Part shown: positions 45,698-53,985 of the stretch, one piece after another | Layout: each line of letters begins with the position of its first letter | How positions within the stretch are numbered: position 1 is the stretch's first letter | Source of the DNA: CAYSPG01 sp964432885 | GTDB lineage: Bacteria > Bacteroidota > Bacteroidia > AKYH767-A > OLB10 | Length of the DNA: 64,000 nucleotides | Assembly (NCBI GenBank): GCA_964432885.1 | Contig: CAYSPG010000006.1 | Location: 62,001 to 126,000, forward strand | Direction of reading: 5' to 3' | The notes under the pieces: model-generated | The model's database searches: none | The model's input: only the letters and a program-made list of their open reading frames with translations | Told to the model about the DNA's origin: nothing | Translations under genes and position numbers: made by a program

Positions 45698-46700
45698 TTT
45701 ACATTTTGCATTACTTCTTGTTATTGTTTGTTTTGCTATAAACGGTTGTTCTAGTTCCAAAACAGAAGAAAACAACTCACAGGAAAAACAACAAACCATA
45801 AACCAAAAACTACAAACACCTGATTTCAACTCCGACTCGGCTTATGCGTTTTTAGAAGCCCAGGTAAAATTTGGCCCACGTGTACCTGGCACCGATGCAC
45901 ATGCTAAATGTGCTGACTATTTAAGCAAAAAACTTATTTCGTATGGAATGGCCACACAAATTCAATCAGAAACCATTGAAACATTTGACCGAAAAAAATT
46001 CCGGCTTAAAAACATTATTGCCGAATTTAAACCTGAACTAAGCAAACGCATATTGCTGTGCGCACATTGGGACACCCGCCCCTGGGCCGACCAAGACTCG
46101 GTAAACAAATACAAACCATTTGATGGTGCTAATGATGGAGCCAGTGGTGGAGCTGTGTTACTGGAGGTAGCGCGGGCATTACAAAACTCAAGCCTTAACG
46201 TTGGTGTTGATATTATTTTGTTTGATTTGGAAGATTACGGTCAGGAGCAAGATGATGAACGATATGAGAAAAAAGAAAATACATGGTGTCTTGGCTCGCA
46301 GTACTGGGCCAAAAACCTTCACAAACCGGGTTACTTTGCCCAGTATGGAATTTTGCTTGATATGGTTGGTGGAAAAAATCCTGTGTTTCCGCGCGAAGGA
46401 ACAGGGATGCACTTTGCACCTGATGTTGTTAACAGAGTTTGGCAGGTTGCACAAAATCTTGGATATAGCCCTTTTTTTATAAATATCGAAAGCCCTCAAA
46501 CTACTGATGACCACCTGTATGTAAATACACTTGCCAACATCCGTTGTATTGACATTGTACACTACGAAACAAACAACATGAGTTACCCAAGCTACCACCA
46601 TACACATGGTGATAACCTAAGCGTAATTGATAAAAACACATTAAAAATGGTAGGGCATGTTGTATTGGAAACAATTTTTATGGAGCACCTTTCAAACTAA
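45672..46700 (+). CDS. M28-family zinc peptidase / glutaminyl-cyclase-like lipoprotein
   Basis: A 342-residue lipoprotein with lipobox FAINGC (Cys26) and a low-complexity linker (NNSQEKQQTINQKLQT). The M28 domain starts near residue 55. Metal ligands appear in LLCAHWDTRPW, DGANDGASGG, FDLEDYGQ, ILLDMVGGKNP and the YHHTHGD end. The set fits both aminopeptidases and bacterial glutaminyl cyclases, which share this fold; in Bacteroidota such lipoproteins often have cyclase activity on exported proteins, but this cannot be decided here. The start overlaps cysS by 26 bp, so translation is likely coupled. Confidence 0.85.
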   Translation: MEQAGVKNSLHFALLLVIVCFAINGCSSSKTEENNSQEKQQTINQKLQTPDFNSDSAYAFLEAQVKFGPRVPGTDAHAKCADYLSKKLISYGMATQIQSETIETFDRKKFRLKNIIAEFKPELSKRILLCAHWDTRPWADQDSVNKYKPFDGANDGASGGAVLLEVARALQNSSLNVGVDIILFDLEDYGQEQDDERYEKKENTWCLGSQYWAKNLHKPGYFAQYGILLDMVGGKNPVFPREGTGMHFAPDVVNRVWQVAQNLGYSPFFINIESPQTTDDHLYVNTLANIRCIDIVHYETNNMSYPSYHHTHGDNLSVIDKNTLKMVGHVVLETIFMEHLSN

Positions 46701-46751
46701 AATCCAAACTTAAGTGATTGATTATATATCAAACCGATTTCCCAATTATTT

Positions 46752-46759
46752 TATCTTTG
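46752..46759 (+). promoter_or_regulatory. Putative -7 element of the DUF1579 gene
   Basis: TATCTTTG matches TAnnTTTG, 27 bp before the ATG at 46787. No TTG is present at the ideal spacing. Confidence 0.45.
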
Positions 46760-46786
46760 TTGCTTAACTAAAATCAAAATTTAAAA

Positions 46787-47401
46787 ATGAAAAAAGTAAA
46801 ATTATTTATTGGCACAGGTTTATTAACCTGCCTCAGTATTTGTGTAACTGCACAAGACGATGTAAAAACCATCACGGCAATGGATCCGAAGCAAAAAGCC
46901 GAAATGGAAAAAGCCGAAAAAGCATGGATGGAGTATATGACACCCGGCCCAATGCACGAAATGCTGGCAAAAAGCGAAGGTTCATGGAATGAGGAAGTAA
47001 CATCATGGATGGCTCCGGGAGCACCCCCAACCGTAAGTGCTGGGCGTAGCGAAAACAAAATGATATTAGGCGGCCGCTACCAGCAGAGTGCACACCATGG
47101 TGAATTTAGCGGAATGCCATTTGAAGGAATAAGCACTGTTGGATACGACAATGCTTTAAAAATGTACATAAGCACATGGATTGATAATATGGGAACCGGA
47201 ATTATGGTTTTAAAAGGAACCTATGATCAGGAAAAAAGAATGCTTACTTCAACAGGCAAAATGGTTGACCCTGTAAGTGGCAAAGAAAATGATGTGCGCG
47301 AAACAATAAATTTTATTGATGAAAACCATCATGTAATGGAAATGTTTGAAATGCGCAATGGTAAAGAACACAAAACAATGCAGATAAAATTTACAAGGTA
47401 A
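46787..47401 (+). CDS. DUF1579 family secreted protein
   Basis: A 204-residue protein with signal peptide MKKVKLFIGTGLLTCLSICV. The mature part begins with a Lys/Glu/Met-rich helix (MDPKQKAEMEKAEKAWMEYM). The DUF1579 beta-barrel-like domain follows: HEMLAKSEGSWNEEVTSWM, NKMILGGRYQQSAHHGEF, GISTVGYDNALKMYISTWIDNMGTG and DENHHVMEMFEM. The molecular role of the family is not known. It has its own promoter-like element and is followed by a bidirectional terminator. Confidence 0.87.
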   Translation: MKKVKLFIGTGLLTCLSICVTAQDDVKTITAMDPKQKAEMEKAEKAWMEYMTPGPMHEMLAKSEGSWNEEVTSWMAPGAPPTVSAGRSENKMILGGRYQQSAHHGEFSGMPFEGISTVGYDNALKMYISTWIDNMGTGIMVLKGTYDQEKRMLTSTGKMVDPVSGKENDVRETINFIDENHHVMEMFEMRNGKEHKTMQIKFTR

Positions 47402-47421
47402 TATTTCTGTGGTGGTTCAAA

Positions 47422-47456
47422 AAAGCCTATGCAAACTTCCTAGTGCACAGGCTTTT
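47422..47456. terminator. Bidirectional terminator
   Basis: AAAAGCCTATGC pairs with GCACAGGCTTTT (one internal mismatch) around AAACTTCCTAGT. A-rich and T-rich flanks serve both converging genes. Confidence 0.75.
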
Positions 47457-47460
47457 TTGT

Positions 47461-48087
47461 TTAATTCTTTTTTCTTCTAATAAAAATTAAACCGCCAAAC
47501 CCAACAACAACACAAACCAAAAACCATCCAATAGGGTTTCTTCCAAAAGTTGCAACATATACAACTGTTGTAAAAAATAAAAGTAAACCAAGCCATGCCC
47601 ACATAAGGTTGTTATAATATGGATGTGTTGGGCTATGCATTTCTATTCTCTTGTTTCCAAACATAAATAACGGTTCAAGTTTTTTGTAATCCCACATCAA
47701 TAAAAAAATATTTGCCAGCAACATTAGTCCGGTAATAATGGGTGTACCGCCAAACTCATACGCAACGGTGATAACAAAAACATTAAGTATGATTGGAAAA
47801 AAAGCTAAAGCTCCAAGTGCCGAAAATAGTTGAGTCATTAAAAGCAAACTTGCTATCAACTGACTCCATCCCAAAAAATTCCAATACAAACCAGAACGGT
47901 AAAGTGTTTCAAAAAAGTGCATGAATGTATCAATGGGCGCATCCTCACAATTACTGGTAACAAAACGCTGTCCAAAAATTTTTGGCATTGCAGAAAAAAC
48001 AAATGCGCCACCAATGAGATAGCGCAGGTAAATAACAAAAATGTTTGCCCAATTTTTTTTATGGTATTTTTCAATCAGGGATTTCAC
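47461..48087 (-). CDS. DoxX-like integral membrane protein
   Basis: A 208-residue membrane protein with about five to six hydrophobic segments: VIYLRYLIGGAFVFSAMPKIFG near the N-terminus (typical DoxX opening), FLGWSQLIASLLLMTQLF, LAFFPIILNVFVITVAYEF, ITGLMLLANIFLLMWDY and two more at the C-terminus. DoxX-like proteins are linked to redox or thiol-stress complexes in some bacteria, but a specific role cannot be given. It starts 30 bp downstream of the DinB gene on the same strand. Confidence 0.75.
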   Translation of the reverse strand: MKSLIEKYHKKNWANIFVIYLRYLIGGAFVFSAMPKIFGQRFVTSNCEDAPIDTFMHFFETLYRSGLYWNFLGWSQLIASLLLMTQLFSALGALAFFPIILNVFVITVAYEFGGTPIITGLMLLANIFLLMWDYKKLEPLFMFGNKRIEMHSPTHPYYNNLMWAWLGLLLFFTTVVYVATFGRNPIGWFLVCVVVGFGGLIFIRRKKN

Positions 48088-48117
48088 TATAAAATTTAAT
48101 TACGATTTTGTAACGGA

Positions 48118-48603
48118 TTATTCCCTGCAAAACGCAATAAAATCCAACGGCTCAAACTTAGTTAGCCCCACATTGCGCAGCATTGTAATTAATTGCCCAC
48201 GATGATAAGTACTGTGATTCATGCAATGATGAATAGAATCAATACGTGTATTTGAAAATTCTTTGCCTGCAATATTTTTATAAATAAAAATTTCGTGCAA
48301 TTGATTTTCGTTTAACGATTCAGCATAGCTGGCAAATTCTTTTGACTTTGCAATCATCACGTCAGCAAATTGCGCAAGCGTGCCCGACAAATTTTTACTT
48401 GCAGGCCAGTCGGCAACTTCGTTTTTCAAACGATTAAGCCAAATAGATTCGGCATCATAAATATGGTAAACAGTTTTACGAATGGTTGGAAAACTACTTA
48501 ACATTTCTTTGTCGGCATTGGTTTCTCCTGCCAAAATTATTTCGTTTAATATGCGCTTGTTTGCCCAAATGTTGTAGAGGCAGTATTTGTTTGTTTGGTT
48601 CAT
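48118..48603 (-). CDS. DinB-like metal-binding protein
   Basis: A 161-residue four-helix protein. The ATG at 48603 (MNQTNKYCLYNIWANKRIL) is chosen because the frame extension upstream is pure heptamer repeat. The three metal-ligand histidines of the DinB/YfiT fold are visible in VYHIYDAESIWLNRL and in MNHSTYHRGQLITML. The family includes thiol S-transferases and stress-induced proteins; substrate unknown. Confidence 0.85.
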   Translation of the reverse strand: MNQTNKYCLYNIWANKRILNEIILAGETNADKEMLSSFPTIRKTVYHIYDAESIWLNRLKNEVADWPASKNLSGTLAQFADVMIAKSKEFASYAESLNENQLHEIFIYKNIAGKEFSNTRIDSIHHCMNHSTYHRGQLITMLRNVGLTKFEPLDFIAFCRE

Positions 48604-48678
48604 GCGTTTGTGGTTTGTAGTTTGTGGTTTGTGGTTTGTGGTTTGTGGTTGTGTAACCTCAAACCACAAACCTCAAAC
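48604..48678. repeat. Tandem GTTTGTGGTTTGTGGTTT repeat array
   Basis: Seven-base-type units GTTTGTG are repeated about seven times, followed by an inverted half (CCTCAAACCACAAACCTCAAAC). The array lies between the DinB and cpsB-like genes. Read in frame it would give NHKPQTTNHKPQTTNHK, so it creates a spurious N-terminal extension of the DinB gene. Confidence 0.8.
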
Positions 48679-48682
48679 AGAT

Positions 48683-49423
48683 TTAAAGATGTTTATTCAA
48701 TAAGTTAAATTCAATCAACTTACCAAAGAGTTTATCGGTACGCGCTTTTTTTAATGCGTTGATGTGTTTCATGCCGTGCAAGTCGGTGCCAATTAAATCT
48801 ATCATTTCGTTTTCGATAAATTTTTCGGCAAGTTTTTTTGCTTCGGGTCCGTAGTATCCTGCTAACGAATTTGTGTTTAGTTGTAATAAAACTCCCTGGT
48901 CGCGCAAGCCTTTATAAAAATCAACATTGTTAAACCAAAACGGATACCGCTCAGGATGGGCCATAATGGGTTTGTAACCCAACACCTGCATTCTGAAAAT
49001 TAATTCCATCATGTTTTCAGGAGCATTTACGTACGATATTTCAAACAGCAAATAATTGTCTTTTAAACACAACAACTTTTCATTTTCTAATTTATTTACA
49101 AAACCATCGTCCATATAATATTCGGCAGCAGCATTTATTTCTATTGGAATATTTTCGGCTTTAATGGCTTCGCGAACTTTTTCCAAACCACTCATTATTA
49201 TTTCGGGAGTGTTTTTGTAAAAGTCGCTCATGATGTGCGGAGTGGTAATTAATTTTTTGTAACCCAAGCCATGCAACTCTTTGATAAGTGTAATGGTCTC
49301 TTCCATGGATTTGCTGCCATCATCAATGCCTGGAATTAAATGCGAATGCATATCGCAATTCACCAATGAAAAATCAAGAAGAGGGCCTTCTTCCTGTTTG
49401 TTGCGTTTAAAAAATGAGAACAT
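48683..49423 (-). CDS. CpsB/YwqE-like PHP tyrosine phosphatase
   Basis: A 246-residue PHP-domain phosphatase. Metal ligands lie in DMHSHLIPGIDDGS (N-terminal HxH), TTPHIM, the NAAAEYYMDDGF Glu, IMAHPERYP and LIGTDLHGMKH. This family dephosphorylates the tyrosine kinase that controls capsule or exopolysaccharide chain export. The kinase itself is not in the window. It follows the wbpP-like and rfbB genes on the same strand, which supports a surface-polysaccharide role. A -7-like TAAATTTG lies 13 bp upstream. Confidence 0.87.
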   Translation of the reverse strand: MFSFFKRNKQEEGPLLDFSLVNCDMHSHLIPGIDDGSKSMEETITLIKELHGLGYKKLITTPHIMSDFYKNTPEIIMSGLEKVREAIKAENIPIEINAAAEYYMDDGFVNKLENEKLLCLKDNYLLFEISYVNAPENMMELIFRMQVLGYKPIMAHPERYPFWFNNVDFYKGLRDQGVLLQLNTNSLAGYYGPEAKKLAEKFIENEMIDLIGTDLHGMKHINALKKARTDKLFGKLIEFNLLNKHL

Positions 49424-49436
49424 AATTGATTTGAAG

Positions 49437-49444
49437 CAAATTTA
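49437..49444 (-). promoter_or_regulatory. Putative -7 element of the cpsB-like gene
   Basis: Minus-strand TAAATTTG matches TAnnTTTG 13 bp before the ATG at 49423. No -33 TTG is seen. Confidence 0.35.
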
Positions 49445-49457
49445 CGTTTTAAATTAT

Positions 49458-49546
49458 GGAACACGAATAACACGGATGCAACTGATTTTCACAAATAGAA
49501 AATCTGCTTTTTATCCGTAGAATCTGTGTCATCCGTGCGCTATTCC
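49458..49546. repeat. Inverted repeat related to the element at 23081
   Basis: GGAACACGAATAACACGGAT (from 49458) is imperfectly inverted as ATCTGTGTCATCCGTGCGCT (ending about 49541). A central AAATAGAAAATCTG segment completes an 89-bp palindromic element between two genes. Confidence 0.6.
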
Positions 49547-49549
49547 TCA

Positions 49550-50551
49550 TCAACAAAAAGTTTTTTGAAACCACGGCACTGTTATAGACAATCCTTCTTT
49601 AACTTTTACCAACGGATTGTATCCTAAAAAGTTTTGAGCAAACGAAATATCAGCCAATGAATTTTTTACATCACCTGCGCGCTCTTCTTTGTAAACAGGA
49701 TTAATTCTTTTTCCGGTAATTGACATTAAATGCTCAAGTAATTTATTTAAGCTGATGCTTTCGCCAACGGCAATGTTATATACTTTATTAAAAGCATCTT
49801 TATGGTCTGTAAAAAATGCGCGCACGTTTGCCTGCACTGCATTTTCTACAAAAGTAAAATCACGGCTTTGTTCACCGTCACCAAAAATGGTAGCCATTTC
49901 ATTTTTTAAAAGCGCTTTCATAAAAAGCGGAATAGCCGCTGCATACGGATTGTCAGGATTTTGTTTGGGCCCGAAAACATTAAAATAGCGCAAGCCAATT
50001 ATTTTCATTCCGTAGTGTTGCGAAAATGTGTGTGCATACAACTCATTCGAAATTTTTGAAACGGCATAAGGCGACAAAGGTTTTCCGGTAACGTGCTCGC
50101 GCTTTGGCAACTCAACACTGTCACCATAAACAGATGATGAACTTGCATAAACAAAGCGTTGCACCCCAACTTCTTTTGCAGCCCACAGCATATTTAAAAA
50201 TCCTGTTGCATTTGCCATGTGTGTTGCAAGTGGATTGTTTAGTGAACGAGGAACAGAACCTAATGCTGCCTGGTGTGTAACTAAATCAATTCCTGATAAC
50301 GCTTTGCGGCAGGTATCAATATCAGTAATATCACCTTCAATAAATTCAAATGCCGGATGAGATAAAAAAGGAATAATATTTTCTTTGTATCCATTGGCAA
50401 GGTTATCAAGCACACGAACTTTTTTTGCACCGTTCACCAATAAATATTCTACAATGTTAGAACCAATAAATCCAGAACCACCGGTTACTAAAAAATTTTT
50501 GTCAGCAAGAGTTTGAGTGTGATACTTGCGCTCGTATATAGTTTCTATCAT
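49550..50551 (-). CDS. WbpP-like UDP-N-acetylglucosamine 4-epimerase
   Basis: A 333-residue extended SDR. Motifs: FLVTGGSGFIGSNIVEYL, VLDNLANGYKENI, LVTHQAALGSVPRSLNNP (typical of the WbpP group), YASSSSVYGDSVELPK, LSPYAVSKISNE (Tyr/Lys) and RYFNVFGPKQNP. The N-terminal extension of about 15 residues before the fold is also a WbpP trait. It probably interconverts UDP-GlcNAc and UDP-GalNAc (or the acids) for surface glycans. Flanked by rfbB upstream and the cpsB-like gene downstream on the same strand. Confidence 0.85.
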   Translation of the reverse strand: MIETIYERKYHTQTLADKNFLVTGGSGFIGSNIVEYLLVNGAKKVRVLDNLANGYKENIIPFLSHPAFEFIEGDITDIDTCRKALSGIDLVTHQAALGSVPRSLNNPLATHMANATGFLNMLWAAKEVGVQRFVYASSSSVYGDSVELPKREHVTGKPLSPYAVSKISNELYAHTFSQHYGMKIIGLRYFNVFGPKQNPDNPYAAAIPLFMKALLKNEMATIFGDGEQSRDFTFVENAVQANVRAFFTDHKDAFNKVYNIAVGESISLNKLLEHLMSITGKRINPVYKEERAGDVKNSLADISFAQNFLGYNPLVKVKEGLSITVPWFQKTFC

Positions 50552-50619
50552 AAAAAGGTAGTTGTAAAATTTTATTGTTTCCGGTTAGTTCTTTTTTTCA
50601 GATAAAAAATCTTGAGCTC

Positions 50620-51693
50620 CTATCGCTTATCATACATTTGCTCGTAGTACTTCTGATAATTTCCTGAGGTAACATTGTTAAGCCACTCCTCATTACTCAA
50701 ATACCATTCCACAGTTTTTTCAAGTCCTTCTTCAAATTGCAGTGATGGTTTCCATCCTAATTCGCGTTGCAGTTTTGTTGAGTCAATTGCATAACGCAAA
50801 TCATGCCCAGGTCGGTCGGTTACATAGGTGATTAGTTTTGCTGATGTTCCTTCTGTACGGTTTAGTTTTTTGTCCATGATTTTGCAAAGCAAATTTATTA
50901 CGTCAATGTTTTTCCATTCGTTGTGTCCACCAATGTTATAGGTGTCGCCAACTTTTCCCTTGTGGAAGATGGTATCAATAGCCGATGCATGGTCTTCAAC
51001 AAAAAGCCAGTCGCGTACATTTTCTCCTTTGCCGTAAACAGGAACAGGTTTGTTGTTTTTAATATTGTTTATGGCAAGCGGAATTAATTTTTCGGGAAAA
51101 TGATGCGAACCATAATTGTTGCTGCAGTTTGAAATAATTGCAGGCAAATTATAGGTGTGATAATAGGCACGCACCAAATGGTCGCTGCTTGCTTTGCTTG
51201 CTGAATATGGACTACGAGGATCATAAGCAGTTTCTTCAGTAAAAAGACCTTCGGCACCAAGTGATCCGTAAACTTCATCGGTGCTGATATGGTAAAACAA
51301 ATTTGTTGTTTGAGGTTTGTTGTTTGAAGTTGTGCTCCAGATTTTTTTAGCTGCATTTAAAAGATTTACTGTACCAACGATGTTGGTCATAATAAAATCC
51401 AGAGGATTGGTAATGCTTCGGTCAACATGGCTTTCGGCAGCAAGGTGAATTACTGCATCAAATTTTTCTTTTTCAAATAGTGAACTGATAAATGCTGCAT
51501 CCGTTATATCGCCTTTGATAAACCGATAGTTTTTTTCCTCCTCAACATCTTTTAAATTATTGAGATTGCCAGCGTAAGTAAGGTTGTCAAGATTATAAAT
51601 GGAATAATTATGATAATTTTTTACAAACCGCCTCACTACATGAGAGCCTATAAAACCGGCACCACCGGTAATAAGAATTTTTAAATTTTTCAT
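50620..51693 (-). CDS. rfbB: dTDP-glucose 4,6-dehydratase
   Basis: A 357-residue SDR enzyme. Motifs: ILITGGAGFIGSHVVRRF, YNLDNLTYAGNLNNL, LAAESHVDRSI, HISTDEVYGSLG (catalytic Thr-Asp-Glu), SPYSASKASSDHLVRAYYHT, SNNYGSHHFPEKLIPL and YVTDRPGHDLRYAID. It makes dTDP-4-keto-6-deoxyglucose, an intermediate of rhamnose and related sugars. rfbA, C and D are not in the window. At about residues 120-131 a loop (WSTTSNNKPQTTNLF) is encoded by the CAAACTTCAAAC-type repeat, replacing the usual loop before FYHISTDEVYG. Confidence 0.95.
   Translation of the reverse strand: MKNLKILITGGAGFIGSHVVRRFVKNYHNYSIYNLDNLTYAGNLNNLKDVEEEKNYRFIKGDITDAAFISSLFEKEKFDAVIHLAAESHVDRSITNPLDFIMTNIVGTVNLLNAAKKIWSTTSNNKPQTTNLFYHISTDEVYGSLGAEGLFTEETAYDPRSPYSASKASSDHLVRAYYHTYNLPAIISNCSNNYGSHHFPEKLIPLAINNIKNNKPVPVYGKGENVRDWLFVEDHASAIDTIFHKGKVGDTYNIGGHNEWKNIDVINLLCKIMDKKLNRTEGTSAKLITYVTDRPGHDLRYAIDSTKLQRELGWKPSLQFEEGLEKTVEWYLSNEEWLNNVTSGNYQKYYEQMYDKR
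51298..51338. repeat. Heptamer-type repeat inside rfbB
   Basis: AACAAATTTGTTGTTTGAGG then TTTGTTGTTTGAAGTT on the plus strand. The same units occur in intergenic arrays at 24008 and 48604. In frame it encodes TSNNKPQTTNLF. Confidence 0.7.
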
Positions 51694-51911
51694 TGGGCGC
51701 TAAAAGTATAAAGAATAGGGGAAAGATGAAGTACTTTATGTTGTGTGCTGTAAAAAATTAACCGCTCCCGAAGCATCAGGACAATGTTGAGAAAATTTTC
51801 GGAGAGTATCGGAGGTTTTTTCTTGCTCATTTTTTCTCTGCGTTTTAAACTCCTTTTCTCTTCCGTAAAAATATTATTAGATCAATTAGTACCCGCCTTT
51901 TAAAGCTTAAG

Positions 51912-52120
51912 TACATTTGTTTGTTATCAATAAAACCTTGAAAATTTTTTGTGTTTTTGTTTGTGTCTTGCTTCTAACCTTAGTTGCACCGGGGCAGCAG
52001 GGAGTTAATAATACTTGGCTGATGGGATATTCCATAGGCACTGTTCTACCAGGTGGCACATGGCAGTTTGCAAATGGCATTTATCTCTGTAAAATAAAAT
52101 GGCAAACGCGAAAGTGGTAA
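51912..52120 (+). pseudogene. Remnant of a T9SS-type secreted protein gene
   Basis: A TAnnTTTG-type element (TACATTTG, 51912-51919) precedes an open frame lacking an ATG. From a TTG near 51938 it reads KIFCVFVCVLLLTLVAPGQ, a signal peptide, then QGVNNTWLMGYSIGTVLPGG, which resembles the GENNVWYFG start of the mature protein at 56896. The frame stops at 52120 and no further domain follows. It is probably a truncated gene. The rest of the 51694-52187 gap shows nothing else I can name. Confidence 0.5.
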
Positions 52121-52187
52121 AAGCCCCATAACCATTAAAAAGAAAAGTTATTGGTAATTTTTAAAAGTCAAAACTACTTTAACTTTT

Positions 52188-52580
52188 TTACTTCAGTCTT
52201 TCCAACACGCCTTTTCGTTTTATTAAATTTTTATAATCCCATTGTATTTTTTCAGATTTTTTGAGCCACCGTTTTAAATCTTTGGTGTTTATTTCGCTTG
52301 CAGCAGTGTAGGTAACAGATGCATCTTTAAACTTTCCAGTTCCCGGCTTTAGTTTTCCTTCATCAAAACTTGCACCGCTCCAAAACATTAGCCGTATTCC
52401 ATCTTTTAGCTTACTGTAGCCTGTTATCGGGTTTCCATCCAAAAACCACACGGGGTGTGCATGCCATATTTTATTTTCGGCCTGGGGAAGATGTGTACAA
52501 ATTTCTTTTGCAAGGAGGTTGCAAATTTTTTTGTCACCGGGAAGCTGGGCGTTGTTGTATTGTTGTATGTCTTTGTTCAT
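52188..52580 (-). CDS. DUF1801 / YdhG-like protein
   Basis: A 130-residue small protein; the ATG at 52580 (MNKDIQQYNNAQLPGDKKIC) is chosen over a frame extension. Features of the family: AENKIWHAHPVWFLDGNPITGY, IRLMFWSGASF and a basic C-terminus (LKRWLKKSEKIQWDYKNLIKRKG). YdhG-like proteins adopt an iron-chaperone-like fold; their function is not settled. It stands alone between a gene remnant and a Kelch protein gene. Confidence 0.75.
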   Translation of the reverse strand: MNKDIQQYNNAQLPGDKKICNLLAKEICTHLPQAENKIWHAHPVWFLDGNPITGYSKLKDGIRLMFWSGASFDEGKLKPGTGKFKDASVTYTAASEINTKDLKRWLKKSEKIQWDYKNLIKRKGVLERLK

Positions 52581-52694
52581 GGGTTGTTTGTATATTTTTT
52601 GAAAGACCAAATATAATACAGTGCTACTTACAGTTTTTTTTGGGGGGATAGCACGATTCAGAAGCCTCGTGTATAGTGGTAACCGAGAAAAATT

Positions 52695-52702
52695 TATATT
52701 TG
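52695..52702 (+). promoter_or_regulatory. Putative -7 element of the Kelch gene
   Basis: TATATTTG matches TAnnTTTG 18 bp before the ATG at 52721. No clear -33 TTG. Confidence 0.4.
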
Positions 52703-52720
52703 ATGCAATAATTTACCAGC

Positions 52721-53965
52721 ATGAAAAAATTAACCCTTATTCTACTTATTATTTTAGGGTATAACAATTTACGAGCAGATTACTGGACACAGAAAGCTAA
52801 TTTTCCAAATGGGCATCGCGAGTCTCCTTTTGGTTTTGCAATTAATGGCAAGGGGTATATGGGTTTTGGGTGGAATTACGTCCCACAACAAACTGCTGAT
52901 TTATGGGAGTATGATCCTGTTACTAATTTATGGACGCAAAAATCCTCAGGCGGCCTTAATCCATGGCAACGAGGAATAAGTTTTTCTATAGGAAATTATG
53001 GGTATTTATGTTTAGGTGAAATGACAATTGGTACATCCGGGTTTATGACAAATGATTTATGGCAGTACAATCCTGTTACAGATTCCTGGAGTCAAAAGGC
53101 TGCTTATCCGGGAGGTGCACGTGAAGACGCATCGGTGTTTACTTTAAATGGTAAAGCTTATGCAGGGTTGGGAATTACCTATCCGCAAGGTTCAAGTCCA
53201 ATTTACCATAATGACTGGTATGAATACAACCCCGTGACAAATACATGGGCTTCGAAAGCACCTTTTCCGGGCAACCCAAGGGCTTCTGCATTTGCTTTTT
53301 CAGGTAGTATGTTTGGCTATGTGGGAGGCGGTTTGGGTGATATCCCTCCTTATGGATTTATCGATTGCTACGGGTATTATCCTTTAGCTAATGCATGGTC
53401 GCAACTTCCTAATATTCCTGTTCCTGTATGGCAGTCACCAAGTTCGTTTAACATACAAAATCAAGGCTATGTTACGGGTGGTTGGCCTCATTCAATGGCT
53501 TATTTATACAGCGAACTTTGGATGTTTAATACACTAACTAATTCGTGGGTACAAAAAACTGATTTTCCTGATACCACTCGTGGTAACACGGTTTCGTTCT
53601 CAATAGGGAATAACGGTTATATCTGTGGAGGCATTACCACCACAGGTGGTCAAACCGGCAACTTTGATGAGTTGTGGGAATATACAGCCGACAGCTTAAC
53701 TGGAATTAATAATCTTCAAGCATCTAATAATTTTTTTGAGATTTATCCTAATCCGGCAAATCATTTTATTGAAATTAATTTTAATGATGATGCAGAAATC
53801 AATTGTAAAATTTCGATTTTTGATGCATCGGGAAAAATTGTTTACAACAGCTTTTTGAAAAACAATAAAACTAGAATTGATATTGATGGGTTTTCAAAAG
53901 GAACTTTTGTTGTAACAGCTTTCGATGGGACCAGAAAAAACAATTGCACCTTTATTAACCATTAG
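52721..53965 (+). CDS. T9SS-sorted Kelch-repeat protein
   Basis: A 414-residue secreted protein with signal peptide (first about 19 residues, ending LRA). Six Kelch blades follow, with motifs like FAINGKGYMGFGW, DLWEYDPVTNLWTQKSS, DLWQYNPVTDSWSQKAAYPG, FTLNGKAYAGLG and FSIGNNGYICGG, forming a galactose-oxidase-type propeller. The last about 80 residues are a sorting domain (FEIYPNPANHFIEINF ... GTFVVTAFDG). Ligand unknown. It converges on the 2-oxoglutarate dehydrogenase gene with only 20 bp between stops and no clear terminator. Confidence 0.88.
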   Translation: MKKLTLILLIILGYNNLRADYWTQKANFPNGHRESPFGFAINGKGYMGFGWNYVPQQTADLWEYDPVTNLWTQKSSGGLNPWQRGISFSIGNYGYLCLGEMTIGTSGFMTNDLWQYNPVTDSWSQKAAYPGGAREDASVFTLNGKAYAGLGITYPQGSSPIYHNDWYEYNPVTNTWASKAPFPGNPRASAFAFSGSMFGYVGGGLGDIPPYGFIDCYGYYPLANAWSQLPNIPVPVWQSPSSFNIQNQGYVTGGWPHSMAYLYSELWMFNTLTNSWVQKTDFPDTTRGNTVSFSIGNNGYICGGITTTGGQTGNFDELWEYTADSLTGINNLQASNNFFEIYPNPANHFIEINFNDDAEINCKISIFDASGKIVYNSFLKNNKTRIDIDGFSKGTFVVTAFDGTRKNNCTFINH

Positions 53966-53985
53966 TTTTAAAAACAGTTTTGATT

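Noticed and set aside
48604..48669. N-terminal extension of the DinB protein (repeated PQTTNHK)
   Set aside because: It is pure translation of an intergenic heptamer array; the family start is the ATG at 48603.
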